Shown one piece after another: positions 45,801 through 60,800 of a stretch of DNA of 64,000 bases. How positions within the stretch are numbered: the stretch's first letter is position 1; the number at the start of each line of letters is the position of its first letter. A model generated the notes under the pieces. That model did not search any database, was not told where the DNA came from, and saw nothing but the letters and a program-made list of their open reading frames with translations. The position numbers were made by a program, and so were the translations under genes. This DNA is from Elusimicrobiota bacterium. GTDB lineage: Bacteria > Elusimicrobiota > Elusimicrobia > UBA1565 > UBA9628. The stretch spans positions 1-64,000 of the forward strand of contig PLZD01000068.1 of assembly GCA_003151975.1 (NCBI GenBank), read 5' to 3'.

Positions 45801-48800
45801 CCAGCTACTACTACACCCCGAACCCGGTCCCGCCGGAGTGGAACATCAGCGGCGTGCCCGTCTGGCAGAACAGCGGGGCGGGCGGCGCCCCGGGTCCGAA
45901 GTTCGTCTGGACCTACGTGGATTCGCACTTCGCGCCTCCCGGCTCGCCGACCTTCGCCTGGAACGACGGCACCGACGACGGCCTGGTCAATGAGCCGTTC
46001 TCGGGCAACGGCAAGACGATCTACGTCGTGACGCAGGCCCAGAACGCGGCGGGCGTGCTCGAGACCAACCTGTCGACGATGAGCTTCGTCTTCGACAACC
46101 AGCCGCCTTACTCGAGCCCCACGACGCCCGGCGACGCCATCGCCGTCAGCCAGCTGCCCTCGATCTCGGGCGTTTCCTACGACGACGTGCAAGGCAACAG
46201 CGCGATCACGGCAGTGAAGCTGGATATACTCGACGTCGAGGCGGGGAAATACTACGACGGCGCGGCGTTCACGCAAGGGGGCCGTCAGTTCCTGCCGGTC
46301 ACCAAGCTCTACCCCTCGTCGTGGACGTTCGTCAACGGGCCGCTGGCGCCTTCCCCCGTGGGCGTGATGCTCGACGGCCACCACTACGTCTTCACCTCGT
46401 CGGCGACCGACGCCGTAGGCAACGTCCAGAACGCCCTTGGCGCCAACACGATCCTGGTCGACACGACGACGCCCTTGTCGAACATCAGCCCGGCGCTGGG
46501 TCCCGCCAACGGCGTGACCTACCCGGACACGTCGAAGATCTTCGGCACCGCGTCCGATCCCGGCTATCCCGCGACGGGCTCGGGCGTGTTCCCCGGAGCC
46601 TCGCCGACCTGGCAGCAGGGCCACATCATGCTGACCGTCTTCCGGGATACCGCGCCGCTGGTGCCGGGCAACGGCCCGTACAGCTACGGCTCGTGGGACG
46701 CATCGGGCTTCTTCTGGAACGGCTCGACCTGGGTCGCGGCGGCGGGCGGGCCGATCTCCTTCGACGCCGGCACGCCGGATATCTTCGGCAACTGGAGCTA
46801 CACCGGTCTCGACTGCACGGGAGTCCCTCAGCCGCCGAACGTCTGCTGGAACATCGGCGACCGCTACATGTCTTGGAGCCAGGCCGTCGACAACGCCGGC
46901 AACGTCCAGCCCGCGGGCTCCAACCTCGGGCCGGTCTTCTTCATCGCGGCACCCCCCAAGGCGCTGGTCGTGACGATCACGGGCTCCAATCCCCAGGTGG
47001 CGGGAACTGCGAACTCCGTGAGCGTGAAGGCGGTCGACGCGCTCGGGCGCCTGGCGTCGAGCTTCAACGGCATCGTCAGTTTCACCATCGACTCCGGCGC
47101 CGGACCCGAGGCGGCCCAGGTGCCCAACCGCTGGCCGGTCGACGGCGGCGTGGTGGCCCAGGATAATTTCCACGGCCTGCCGCAGAGCTACCAATTCACG
47201 ACGGGCGGAGGGGCGGCCGACAACGGCTTCCATCAGTACACGGGCGAGCTTCTGCTGCGCAGCGCCAACAACGGGACCGCGCGCGTCGTGCAGGCCAACA
47301 GCGCCGGCATGACGCCGGGCACGGCCGCGCTGCTCGTGACGCCCGCGCCCGCCACGCAGATCCAGGTGGTCTCCGACTATCAGGGCTTCGGCGCGCCGCA
47401 AGGCCAGCAGCCGGCGCCGGGCGTGACCACCGGCGGCAGCGAGGGCCGCGCGGGCACGCCGAACTCCTACTTCGCCGGAGATACGATCAACTACCTGATC
47501 CAGGTGGTCGACCCCTATTGGAACCTGGTGCTTTCGTCGGCCGCCACGCTCGACCTGCAGAGCGGCGACCCGCACGACGCGACCCAGCCGCCCAACCCCG
47601 CCAACGACCACGTCGTCTTCGTGGGATCGACGACGGTGCAGCACTCGTTCGTGACCGCGAACATCGTCACGGGCCAGCAGCTCGCGTACGTCGACCAGGG
47701 CAACTTCCCGAACCTCTCGAACGGCGTGGGCCCGGCCGAGACCACGCCGGTCATCATCAAGGGCAATCCCGCGAACCGCATGCTCGTGCTGATGCCGGGC
47801 GAGACGCTCGACCAGGGCAAGTTCGCCGTCCCGCCTTTCGGCAAGACTTATGGGCCCGCCTGCACGTCGGGCAATCTCACGACCTGCCTCAAGGTGGGCT
47901 TGCCGTTCGCAGCGACGACCTACGCGGTCGACACCTACTATAACGTGGACGCGGGCGCGGGCTTTAGCGTCAGCGCGAGCCTCGAGGACCTCTACGCGCC
48001 GACCTTGGCGGCCCAGCCGCTGCTCAACGGCTCGACGGCCTTCTGGTTCACCCCCGTCGTGGCGAGCACGATGACGACCGTGATCTCGACGACGTCTTAC
48101 GCGCTGGGAGCCTCGAAGGTCTACTACACCACCAATCCGGCGACGGGCTTCGATCCCTACACGACTTGGTGGGATAAGCCGGCCGGCTTGCAGCTGGTCG
48201 TCGCGGGCCAGGTCGCCGCACCCGGCGCGCCGCCGTGGAACACCTTCAATCCCACGGCGGGCGGCCGCTCGCAGAGCGCGCCGGCGACGCTGACGGCGGG
48301 TGTCACGACCCAGGTCACGGCCAGCCTCGTCGACCAGTTCTACAACGTCGTCGCGGGCACGACGCCGTTCATGAACGCGGCCCAGCTTAAATCGTCCAAC
48401 ACGTTGGTCGCGGAGCTCTACTTCCCGTTGGACACGAACATCCAGGACGGCTGGCACTTCGAACCCAAGCCGTATCTGATCGGGCTCAACAACGGCACGA
48501 CGAATTTCAGCGTCATCCCGGTCACGCACGGCTCGATGGTCATGGCCGTGCAGGACCACAGCTACGGCTTCTTCTCGACGGACACGGTCACCGGCATCCC
48601 GGTCAACCCGGGACCTACTTCGGGGCTCCAGCTCTTGGTGCCTAATGAATTCGCCATCGAGGGCTCGACCGAGGGCAAGGCCGGCCAGGCCGGCCCGCTG
48701 ACCGCGGGACAGGCCTACGTGCTGACCGTGCGCGCGATCGATCAGTTCAACAACCTCACGCCCGACGTCGACATGATCACCTTCGTGTCGACCGACCCCT

Positions 48801-51800
48801 ACGCGACCCTGCCGGCTAACGGACCGCTGGGCTCCAACGGCGCCGGCCAGACCTTCTACCCCGGCTTCATCCCGAGCATCGCGGCCAACAACCTGCAGGT
48901 CTCGGCGCAGGACATCACCAGCCCGCTGCAGGCCTCGACCGACACCAACATCACGGTCTTGCCGGGCGAGCCCGTGCGCCTGGTCGCGGTGCCGCCGGGC
49001 CAATTCCTCGCGGGCGGCAAGACGACCGCGCCCGTGGGCCTTACCGGGACCGCCTCGACGCAGACGGCGGGAATCGCGTTCAACGCGGCGGTCTACGCGA
49101 CGGACAGCCGCTACAACCTGGTCAGCACGGTGACCAAGCCCTCGATCCTGATGACCTCGTCCGACCCCAATGCCGCCGCCTTGGGCAGCTTCGGCATGGG
49201 CAACGGCACCGCCACGATCGCGGGCCTCGTGCTCTATACCGCGGGCTTCCAGACCCTGACCGCGACCGACGGGACCGGCGCTCCGACGCCGCTGCCTTTC
49301 GCGGGGACCTCGGGCCTCTTTCCCTTGGCACCCAACGCCCCGCACTACGCGCGCATTCTGATGCCTGGCCAAACGGCCGACTCCGGCAACCTCTCCGATA
49401 AGGGCCGCAAGAACGCGCCCGCCAATCAGGCCGCGGGAGTCCCGATCGCGGTCGAGGTCGACCTCACTGATTCGTTCTACAACCTCACGCCCGGCGCGTC
49501 CCAGATGATCACGCTGTCGAACGAGAACGACCCGAATGCCCTGGTCTCCATGAACGGGGGCCCCTACGTGCTGGCGACGAGCACCGCCCAGCTCATCATC
49601 ACCTCGGGCACCTTCAACATGATGGTCTTCGCGTCCAGCCCCAGCGTGACCCTCTTCGCCTCGACCTGGACCGTCACCGTGCCGCGGACCTTCGGCATAT
49701 TCGACGACGAAAGCACGAAGTTCACCGTGACTCCCGGCGGGCCCTACGGCTTCCTGGCCCTGCTGCCGGGCGAGAAGCAGCTGCCGGGACTGCCGACTGG
49801 AAACGGAAAGGACCCGAACTCCCCGCCCAACCTCCAAACCGCGGGCGTGGCGTTCAACGTCGTTGTCTCCGAGGTCGATCAGTTCTACAACACGATTAAG
49901 AATGACCCTCAGCCGCGGACGGCCGGGCTGACCGCGCTGACGACTTTCTACGCGATGCCCATCACTCCAACGCTCGTCTTCGCGCCCGACGGAAGGACCG
50001 ACAATCCGCCGATCAGCGTCACCTTGCGCGCGGCGACGACGTCGTCGTACCTCGTTCCGACCGACGCCACGGGTTCCGGCCTCACCTACATGCCGATCAG
50101 CTCGACCTTCACGGTGCAGCCGAACCTGCCGGTCAGCCTGCAGATGATCCTGCCGGGCCAGACCTTGGTTCCCGGCGCCGGCGTTTACAACATCGGCACC
50201 GGCGTGCTGACCGGCGGCGCGGGCAACAACGTCTCGACTCCGACGGCCGGCGTGCCGTTCACCATCACCGTCGCCGTGGTCGACGCCTACGCCAACGTTC
50301 ACTCCAACTTCTACGACTCCGGCTTCCTGGGCTTGCCGAAGGGCATGAACTTCGCCTCCTCGGATCCGTACGCCATTTTGCCTCCGGCCGCGACGGTCCT
50401 GCCGCCCAACGGAACGGTGCCGCTGACCGTCACGATGATCCAGAAAACGCCGGGCGCGACCCTGAGCGTGGCTCCCGTCGCCGACGTGAACAACCACGTC
50501 TGCACGCCCAACCCGAGCCAGATCTGCGTGGCCAACGCGCCGGCGGCCCAGCCGCCGGGCTTCAAGGTCTACGCGGGCCCCGCCGCCAACCTTCAGGTCC
50601 TGCTGCCCGGCGAGAGCTCGGCGCCCGGCACGCCCACGCAGAAATCGGGGACGCCGGCGGCGTTCGCGATCCTGACGAGCAATTCGCCGACCTACAACCT
50701 GCCGGCGAACGTCTATCTTGTCGACCAGTTCGGCAACGTGGCGACCGAGCTGTCCGGCGTCAACCAGGACAGCAACCCGCCCGCGACGATGCCGACTGTG
50801 TCGGCCTTCACGCCGACCGACTCCGGCGCCCAGGCCGGCTTGACCGCCGCCGGCCCGCAGACCTTGGTCGTGGGCTCCGCGCAGTTCCAGGTCGCGCCGA
50901 CCTCGTCGCCGATCTTCGGCACCTACACCGTCTACGCCGAGACGGTGGCGGCCTCGGCTCTGACGGTCTCGTCGGCGGTCTCGAGCCAGTTCTGGGTCAC
51001 GCCGGGACCGCGCCACCACTTGCAATGGATCAACGTCCCCGTGGCGTTGGTGGCCGGTCAGCACGTCAGCACAACGACGCTCGAGGCCTTCGACGTCTAC
51101 GACAACGTTCTTTCGACGGGGGTCAACGCGATCTCCGACCCCGTGAACTATGTCGGCGAGACCTTCTGCCCCGGAACCCCGCCGAGCTGCGCTAACACCG
51201 TCCAGAACACCGCGTACAATCCGCCGAGCATCATCTTCTCCTCGACGCCGCCCAACGACATGTTCGGCGTGTCGGTGTCGTCGCCGGATTACCAGCTGTT
51301 CAAGGCGGGCAGCTGCGCCATGGGGACCGGCCGCTGGATCAAGGCCCAGGACCTGGCTCCGGGCGCGGGCTCGGTCAACACGGAGTACGGAGCGCCGTAC
51401 TCGGTCAGGCCGTGCATCACGGTCGTGCCGGGACCGCCGGCCTCCGCGCAGGTCAACCTCGGCGGGCCGCCTCAGGTCGGCGCGGGCGGCTCGACGCCGC
51501 CGGACCCCGGCAAGATCCTATTCACCGGCCAGGTCACGGATAAATATCTCAACTCCGTCACCGCGGGACCGCCGGTCGTCATCTCGACGGCGATGACGGT
51601 GGGCACCACCGGCTACATCGGCGTCAGCTTCGACGGCGGCGTGACCTGGCTCAACGTCGGCGGCTCGACGGTGCAGGTCGTCGACGCCACGGGCCAGGTC
51701 GGCATCAGCCCGCAGCTCGCCTACTTCGTGTCCCCGCACTCGGGCGACTCCGCGCGCATCTGGATCGGCAGCACCACCGCGCCCGCCGACGGCAGCACCC

Positions 51801-54800
51801 AGATCAACGACCTGATCGCCAACGGCCTCGACATCTCGGTGCCCCTGGTGACGGTCGGCGGCCATCCCACGCACCTGCAGTTCATCTCCACGCCGACCTT
51901 CCTGCTGGGCGGCGCCCAGTCGGGCGACCCGCTGGCGGGAAGCTACCTGGACGTCGGCGCCGGCGCGGGCTACACCTTGCAGCGCTACGACGACTTCGGC
52001 AACTCGACGACGGAGGGCGCCTCGAACATCCAGCTCTCGGTCTCGCCGATTGCCCCGCATACGACGGCGGGCTGGGTCGAGGGCTTCATCGGCAACGTGG
52101 GCGACTACGGCTTCCGCAACGCGGGGAACAACTTCTTCTACCAGCCCGCGCCCTCGATCGCCTTCACGATCACGCCCGGCTTCACCGGCGCCGAGACGCC
52201 TTTCCGCTACTACGACAAGATGTCTTCGTACTCCGGCTGGGGCGTGTCCTCCAATACGGCGGAGAGCGGCAGGCCCGGCCTGTGGACGATCACGGCGACG
52301 ATGGGCGGGGCCACGGCTACGCACCAGTTGCGCATGGACCCGTACGGGCTTTACCAGGTCGCGGCCGTGGGTCCTTCGTACACCGAGGTCGCCGGAAACG
52401 TCGTCGACGTCACCAATAAGACGATGATCCTGCAGGCCCAGCTGGAAGACAAGTTCGCCAATCCCGAGGTCGCGACCCAGACCGTGGTCGTGAACCTCTC
52501 GACGTTCACGCGCCAGGACTCGATCCACAACAACTACGTCGGCTTCACGTTCTCGAGCGCGACCGTTCCGGGGACGCGCTTCACGGCGCCGTCGTTCGTC
52601 GTGAGCACGCAGACGGTGACGATCCTGCTCGACTCTTATCAGACGACCTTCTTCTACATGGATACCGAGGCCTCGATCGACTACCCCGTCGCGGCCGGCC
52701 CGCAGCCCGTGATCGGGCTCAGCGCCCTCAACTTCGTGTCGGGCACGCGGCCGATCATCATCACCCCGGACCAGATCGATCGCATCGCGATCACGACCGG
52801 CGCGCTGCAGCAACTGCAGGCCGGCACGACCTCGAACGCGTTCGTCTTCGAGACGGAGGACTACTACGGCAATCCCTCGCTCGTTCCGTCGAGCTTCGAC
52901 GCGGGCACGGGCGTGATGGCTTTCCAGGTAAAGACCAACTCCCCGGGCGCGCCCTCCTTCCCTCCGCAGGTCTCGACGCCGACCATCGGCAAATTCAATT
53001 ACCTGCCGTACGAGGCCAACGTCCCCGTCGGCATGTCCTCGGCGACTTTCTACGTGATCGACACCTTGCTCTCGCAGCCGACCTGGCAGCTGACCGTGTC
53101 CGGGATCGCGGGGCAGGCCAACAGCATCGCGACCTGGGTCGTGGGATCGGCCACCTACACGGTGATCCCGGGCCCGGCGGCCCAGATCGGCTGGGCCACG
53201 CCGCAGCGCAGGCTCATCGCGGGAACCACGGTCGAGTACCTCGCCGGCGTGACCACGACGACCTTGATGGCGGTCGGTCTGCAGGACTTGTACGGCAACT
53301 TCACGGCCGCCGCCGGCTACTCGGTCGTATACACCGCGAACAAGCCCACGGCGTATTGGAACTCCAACCCGTTCGCCGTCATTAAGGCGACCGATGCGGC
53401 GTCCAGCAGCTGGCTGCCTACGCCCAGCCAACCCATTCCGATGGTGCCGAGCCTGGCGCCCATCTACATTTACGACACCAGCGTCGGCTCGACGACGATC
53501 ACGGCTCAGGCCAGCACCGGCGGAGGCCCCATCTTCGCCCCGCTGCTGCAGAACATCATCGTGACTCCCGGCCCGGCCTTCTACCTCACGATCCATCACC
53601 CGTGGACTCCGGCCAACCCGCTCAAGACGGGAAATACGGGCGCCATCATGCGCAGCACGACCTCGGTGACCATCAACTGCGGCACGGCCATTTCGCCCTG
53701 CACGCTGATCCCCGACTCTTCCGACGCGCCGCCGCTGCTGGGCGTCACGGCCCGCGACTTGTTCGGCAACATCGCCGCCGGCGATCCCGTCAACGGCCAG
53801 TACTTCACCGACGTCGTCAACTTCCAGACCACGCCGTCGACCAATCCCACCTTGCTCGACAACGGAGTGCTGCCGTCGACTACCTACCACATCTTCCTGC
53901 AGTCGGAGCACGGCGTCTTCACGAGCATTCTGAACCTGACGGACCAGTACCAGGAGATTCTCACGCTCAACGCGACGGACTACAACAACCCGCTCATCTG
54001 GGGCAAAACCAACGACGCCGCGCGCTCGGGTCTGCCGCCTCCGGGGATCGGCTACGGCGGGCTGCGCTCGGACGGCGACATCAACCTCGCCGGCATGAGG
54101 GTGGCAGGCGTCGACTTCGCGCCCGAGGCCGAGCCGCCTCCGGGCGGCCCGATCCCGAACGCGAAGGTGCTGCTCGGCATCAACCGCAAGACCCTGCTCG
54201 AGGGCGACGGCGAGACCACGGCGCTGCCCAACCCCGTGCCCATGATCCACCTGAGCATGGCCATCTCGCCCTCCGGCTCGAACCTGACCTCGTCGCTCAG
54301 CGGCCTCGTCGTGCACCGCAACCCGAACAACTCGCCGCCCGAGCCGTCGCTCAATCCCGTGCAGGTGGCCGAGATTTCGCTGTGGGAAGACACCAACGGC
54401 GGGGCGTTCAACGCGATCAACGACGTGTTCGTGGCGTCAGCGGTCTACGACTCCTTCGTACTGCCCGGGGGCGGCTGGGTCTTCGGCAATCCGGGAGCGC
54501 CCTACAACGAAACACCCCTGCAGGTCGCGGCCCCGGGCAACACCAACTTCACCGCGGCCAAACCCCAAAGGGCGTACTACCTGGCCGTGCGCATCTCCTC
54601 GTACGGCTTCGGACCGACCGACCTGCCGGCGAGCCTGGGCCTCGAGATCCTGGGCCAGAGCGACATCACGCTCAATCCGTCGCAGGTGGGCGTGGCGGCC
54701 AACGGCTTTGCGATCGTCACGACGACGGCCGACGTCGAGCGCTCGCCGGCGACGATCGAGGTCATCGGCCAAGACATCAACGCCTGGTGGCAGCCGCCGT

Positions 54801-57800
54801 TGCTTGCGGTCTCGTCTTACAACTACGTCAACCAGGGCGTCAACAACGTCGGCGTCGTCGGCCTCAAGATCTGGACCGACGCCTTCACGGGCGTCATCGC
54901 GACCGTGACCGTCCACCACCTAACCAGCGCCAACGCTCATGACACCGACATCAGCGGGGTGAGCCTGTATCTTGACGCCGACGCTTTCGGCAATCCCAAC
55001 AACGGCAGCGGCGTCTTTACGCCCACGAGCAACGACATATTGGTAGGCACGGGCCAGTTCCCGCCGGGCGAGACGGGCCAGGCGACGATCGCCATCACCA
55101 ATCCGAGCGGCGTCAACGGAAGCGTCGGCACCTCGACGCATACCTACTTCCTCGCGGTCAACTACACCGTGTCGGCCACGGCCGGCGGCGTGCACCAGTT
55201 CTACATCGTGCCCGGCGTCGGAAACGGTACCGACGTCAACGTGCTGGCCGGCAACGGCAAGCTCAACAACAGCCCCGCGGCGCCGACCTTCATCTCGACC
55301 TCGATCGTGATCGCCGCGACGCTCAACAACCTGACGCTCGACGGCGGCATCGTCGTCTCGCCCAAGCTCACCCAGGCCGACAAGAACGACCCGATCGCCA
55401 TGCTGACCTGGTCGGTGCCGCCGGCGACCCCGGGCGCCGTGGAATGGACCGGCCTCAAGCTCGACCGCTGGATACCGTCGACGATGGATCCGAGCTGCGT
55501 GATCGGCACCTACAGCCCGATCTGCGCCAAGAACAACAAGGCCAGCGACGTCGCCAACATCCGGGTCTACCTCGACAACAACGGCACCGGCATCTTCGAC
55601 GTCAACTCCGACACCTTGGCCAGCGCGTCGCAGGGCTACCACTTCCCGGAAGTCACGCTGGGCACGGCCATCGCCCACACCGACGCCAGCCCCGAGACGA
55701 TCTACGTCAACGGCCTGGCCAATTTCTATCCGCAGAACACGCCGTGGACGCCGACGATCGACCAGGACAACCGGCTCATCTTCAACGACGAGCAGACCGA
55801 CGAGACGCAGAAGGAGGTCGTCCACTGCTACGGCGTCGACCTGTCCTCGAGCGCGTTTACCAACTGCTTCCGCGGCTCGGAGTTCACGACCGAGCAGGAC
55901 TGGTCGACCGGCACGATCATCTCCGGCCCCGCGCGCGTGCAGATCGTCGGCCCCTTCGGCTCGGGCGGCCAGGTCATCGGCATCAACCCGGTCAACTACT
56001 TCATCAACTACGATATCGCCCCGCTGGCCGCCGTCGGCAACCACTCGTTCCTGGGCTTGATCATACCGAACACGAGCTACGTCATGGTGACCTTGCCCAA
56101 GACGGTCGACCCGACCGGCATCGGCATACCCGCGACCATGTTCCTCGTCGGCGACATGGCGCACTACGCCAACGCGCTCAAGGTCGTCTCGACCAACACG
56201 ATCACGACGCCCTTCTTCCAGCAGAACACGACGGCGGCAGTCGCGATGATGACCGTGAACACCAACGTGTCCGACGCCCTGCTCAACTGGCTCGTCATCT
56301 ACGGCACGGGCTCGGCGACCAACGCCGGCCTGATCACGCCCGACGTCGACCAGGTCTCGGTGTGGTACGACAAGCCGGGCACCGGCATCTTCGACATGAC
56401 CAAGGACGTGCTCGTCGGTACCGGCACCTTCACCGACAACCCGCCGCAGGCCCAGGTCACGCTGCTGCCGGCGCCCGACATCGTGACGACCGGGCTGCAA
56501 GCGCAGCCGCAGCGCTACTTCATCGCCTACCACATCTCGCCGACGGCCTCGCCCAACGACGCCTTCGGCAACACGCGGACCTTGGGGCTCTTCATGACGC
56601 CCAACTCCTTCCCGCCGGACACGATCTTGAACTATCTGCTGCAGCCCGCGATCTCCGCGCCCAACTATTACGACACGAATTCGCCGCTGCCGTGGACCAG
56701 CATCACCGCGCCGATCGTGCCGTCGCAGCAGCACGTTTGGATCCAACCCACGCCGGTCTTCACGACCTCGAGCGGCACCTTCAACGCCCCGACCTTCAAT
56801 ACGGCCGTGGTCCCGCTGGCCGCGGGCACGACCGACTGCTGGGTCGTCACCTCGACGGCGGGACTGCCGCTCGCGTCTCCTGGCACGACAGTCTACATGG
56901 AGGCCGACGCCGAGATCGTGACTTATACGGGCTTCAACTCCGCCTGCTCGGCCTTGCCCCACATCGACGTCTATCGCGGCGCGCTCAACACCAACCCCGC
57001 GCCGCACACCGTGGGCACGGTCCTGGCGCCGATCATCGTCCAGGGCGACATCAACAAGGCGACCATGCGTCTCGACGTTTGGACGGACAACTTCCAAGTC
57101 CAATGGAGCCAGCTCGTCTTGAACCGTTTCCTGCCTGCGGGCTTGAACGGCCAGGATGGCGACATCTCGCAGATCCGCGTCTGGCAGTCGGGAACATCCA
57201 ACGGCGCCTTCAACCGCGACCCCGTCTCGGGACTCGACGCGGCGGACACCTTGGTGGGCAGCGCCGTCTTCGGCCAGCCGCCCGACGCCGCCGGCCAGTC
57301 CACGTTCAACCTCAGCGGCATCAACTCTCTGGGGCAGAACCTGCCCTACGTGCTGGTGGCACCCTCGACGCAGACCTTCTACGTCACATTCGACGTCTCG
57401 GCGGCGGCGAAATACTCTTTCCCGACGTTGAGCCCGCCCAACGAGGTCGTCGGCGGCATCGTCAACAACGGCAACTTCGTGGTGACGCCGCTGGCGGCCA
57501 ACCACATTCCCGTGTTCCTGGCGCCTTTGCAGAGCCCGACCTTCGTGGTCGCGCCCCTGGTCAACGTCATCACGGCGACCTTGCAGCAGGAGTCCGGGAA
57601 CACGGCGGTGCAGAACCAGCCGAACGTGCCGATGGTCCGGATGACCTTCAAAACCAACCAAGGCACGGCGAAGATCCTCCAGATCAAGGTCGACCATCTG
57701 ATCGCCAACGGGGCGCTGGACTCCGACATCAGCACCATCAAGGTCTGGGCCGACCTCGACCACAGCGGGCAGTTCGACATCGTCGACTCCTCGCCGGCCG

Positions 57801-60800
57801 CCGACGGCAGCTTCCCCGGCCTGCTGTCGTTCGGCAACGACTCCTTCAGCTCGGGCACGGTCAACATCATCCTCAAGAATCCGCTGACCGTGCCGACGAC
57901 CGGCGTCGACGTCTACATCACCTACGACATCTCGCAGTTCGCGGCCATCGGCGCCCAAGAAGGCGTCGGCGTGCCCGGCGCGAACTACTTCACGGTCCAG
58001 CTGCCCAACTCCGCCATCCAGCCGGGCGGCGCGTTCCTCACCAACCCGCTCGTCACGATCAACAAGGTGCTCTCGAACGTGACGCTGGGCGTCAACGACA
58101 TCGCGGTCAACACGCACGCGGTCAATCAGGCCCAGCAGGACGTGCCTTTCCTGAGGTTCAACCTCGCCACCGACGTGGCGCTGGCGCCCTGGCGCAACTT
58201 GCGCCTGGAGCGCGGCGGCGGCTCTCAAAATCCGCTCAAGCCCTTGGGACGCAACACCGACGTCAAGTTCGTGCGCATCTGGAAGAATATCGATCAAAGC
58301 GACCAGCATGACGCCTCCGACGTCAACGTCTCCGAGGCCTTCACGACCTTGATCACCAAGGTCTCGAGCGCCACGGCGCCGCCCTTCGACATGGTCGTCG
58401 CCTCGACGGGGGGCTTCCCGCGGGACTTCAACAACATCATGACCGCCGGTCAGATCTACGCCAACAACGGCGAGCTCCTAGCCTTCTCCGGCCCCGGCTG
58501 CGCGGCCGCACCCACGCCGGGAGTCGACCCGATCACCGGAAGCCCCTGCATCGCGATCGTCTCGCGCGGCAATCTGCTCGGACTGTTCAACACTCCGCAG
58601 CTCAATCTGCCGGCCGGAGCCCCGATCATCAAGGTCGACGTCTTCGACCAGACCAACGACGCCGACGTGCAGACTCTGGTCACCTTGAACACCGACCAGC
58701 TGATCAGCCCGACGGCCAGCACGTTCTTCATCGCCTACGACATCGGCGACGCCGCCCAGAGCAACGACCTCGTCAACACGACGATCCGCTCTCCCACTTG
58801 GCTCGGCATGCCGTCCGGCGACAATGTGACGCACGTCCTGCGCCTCAACGAGACCCGGACCAATCCTCTCGGGGCGTCGACGACCTCCTATCCGTTCGTC
58901 GGCAGCAACGTGTCCATCGCGCCGATCTCGCTGTCGATGACGGGCTTTACGATCGCGCCGGCGGGCGCGGCGCAAGGCCAGCAGAACGTGCCTCTCGTCG
59001 AGATGTTCCTCAACACGAACCTCGACTTCGTCAACATCGGCGCCCTGCGCATCACGCAGCTGGGCACCGTGCAGACCAGCACCAACGTCCCGCGCGTCGG
59101 CGACGGCGATTTCGCGCGCTTGAGCATCTGGCTTGACGGCGGCTCGCAGGTCTTCACGCCCAACCAAAACGGCGTGACCCAGATCGGCTCGATCAACGTC
59201 AACACGTCGTCGTTTACGATCGGCATCGCCACGATCCCGATCCTCGTCAACGGCCTGCCCTACCTGCACGTCTCGACGACGCCGGTGCTGATCTACCTCG
59301 CGGGAGACATCGGCTTCCTCGACGCGCTGGGCACCACGACCTTGGGCCAGTTCACGGGCGCCCAATTGGCCCACTACGCCGACGTCTTCGGCCCCGGAGG
59401 CAATCTGATCGCGGCGGCGGCCAATCCGCTGCAGCAGCCGCCCATCCAGTCAAACGTCTTCCCGATCGCGCCGCTGACCGTGCCCTCGGTCTCGATCAGT
59501 TCGACGGCCGTGCCCATCATCATCGTCAGGGAGCAGGTCAACGTCTCCAGCGTCGCCGTGGGCTTCCCCGCCTGGGCGAAGGTCGATCCCGTCGCCTGCA
59601 ACAACGGCAAGCCCGCCGCCAACTTGCGCAATAACATCTGCCGCGACTCCAACGGCAACCCGATCCCGGACCAGACCAAGTGGATCTGCGCCAACGGCTC
59701 GAATTGGCTTCTCAACTGCAATAACCAGCACCCCTTGATCGACGTCAACGGCGACGGCGTCCCGGACAACTTTAAGTTCGGCGCCGAGCTCATGCCGACG
59801 CACGTCTCGCTGATCGGCGATGGCATCCCCGCCCGCGACATCACGGGCACCGGCATACTCGACCTCGACTACAACAACGACGGCATCGTCGACTTCGCCG
59901 TGGCCAACCCGTTCGGCGGCTTCCAGATTCTGCTCGGCAACGACCTCACCGATCAGGGCAATACGCTCAAGACCTCGCCCGTTCCCGACCAAGGCTTCGT
60001 TCCCTCGAGCTGGAACGGCCAGAGCAACCAGCTGAGCTTCATGCTGCCGCTGGTCTCGACCTCCGGCGTCTACCAGGTGTCCGTCGGCAAGTTCCTCGAC
60101 GACCAGACGAGCTATACCGGCAAGTGGTCGTCGGTCGCCTTCAACGGCGGCACGGTGTCGAGCATTCGGGCGGGAGCCTTCGACATCATGAGCACGACGA
60201 GGCCGGTGACGTCGGCGACGATCGGCAACCTGACGATTCCGCCGCCGAACACCACGCGCCTGATGACGCCTCTGACGCCGACCACAACGGCGTTCGTGGT
60301 CGCGGATATCTCTCAGCTTGTCTTGCCTGGCTTGCTCTACGTCGGCAGCGAGGTTATGCGCGTCTCGATCCAGAACCCCGAGGGCAAGGTCCTGCAGGTC
60401 AATCCGCAGTTCGGCGATCCGCCTCCCGGAACCGGCCGCGGTCTGCACGGCTCGTCTCCGATCTCGCACCTCATCGGCGAACCGGTCTCGGACGGCGGTG
60501 CCATCCTGTTCACGCGCTTCGTCTCGGCCGTGACCAACAGCACCTCGCCCGTGAGGCCCATGCTGATGTTCCGCGCCGATACCACGCCGCCCACGGCGCC
60601 GGGACAAGTCCAGGCGCTCGAGCTCGGCAAACCGACCTTCGCCTTGCGATGGAACCCGGCGGTCCAGAACGGCTCCGGCATCGGCTTCTACGAGGTGCAG
60701 GAGCGCGGCGGCGCCGCGACGGACTTGGCGGCCGTCGTCGTCTGGAAGACGCTCAACATCATTCCGTCGCCGAGGATCGGCCAGCAAGGCGCGTATACGG

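Noticed and set aside
45503-51064. A minus-strand open frame of 1,853 codons opposite the giant gene, with several others over 900 codons
   Set aside because: Strongly Arg/Val/Gly/Asp-rich composition without domains, lying opposite a highly structured plus-strand gene; this is the typical shadow of GC-rich third codon positions.
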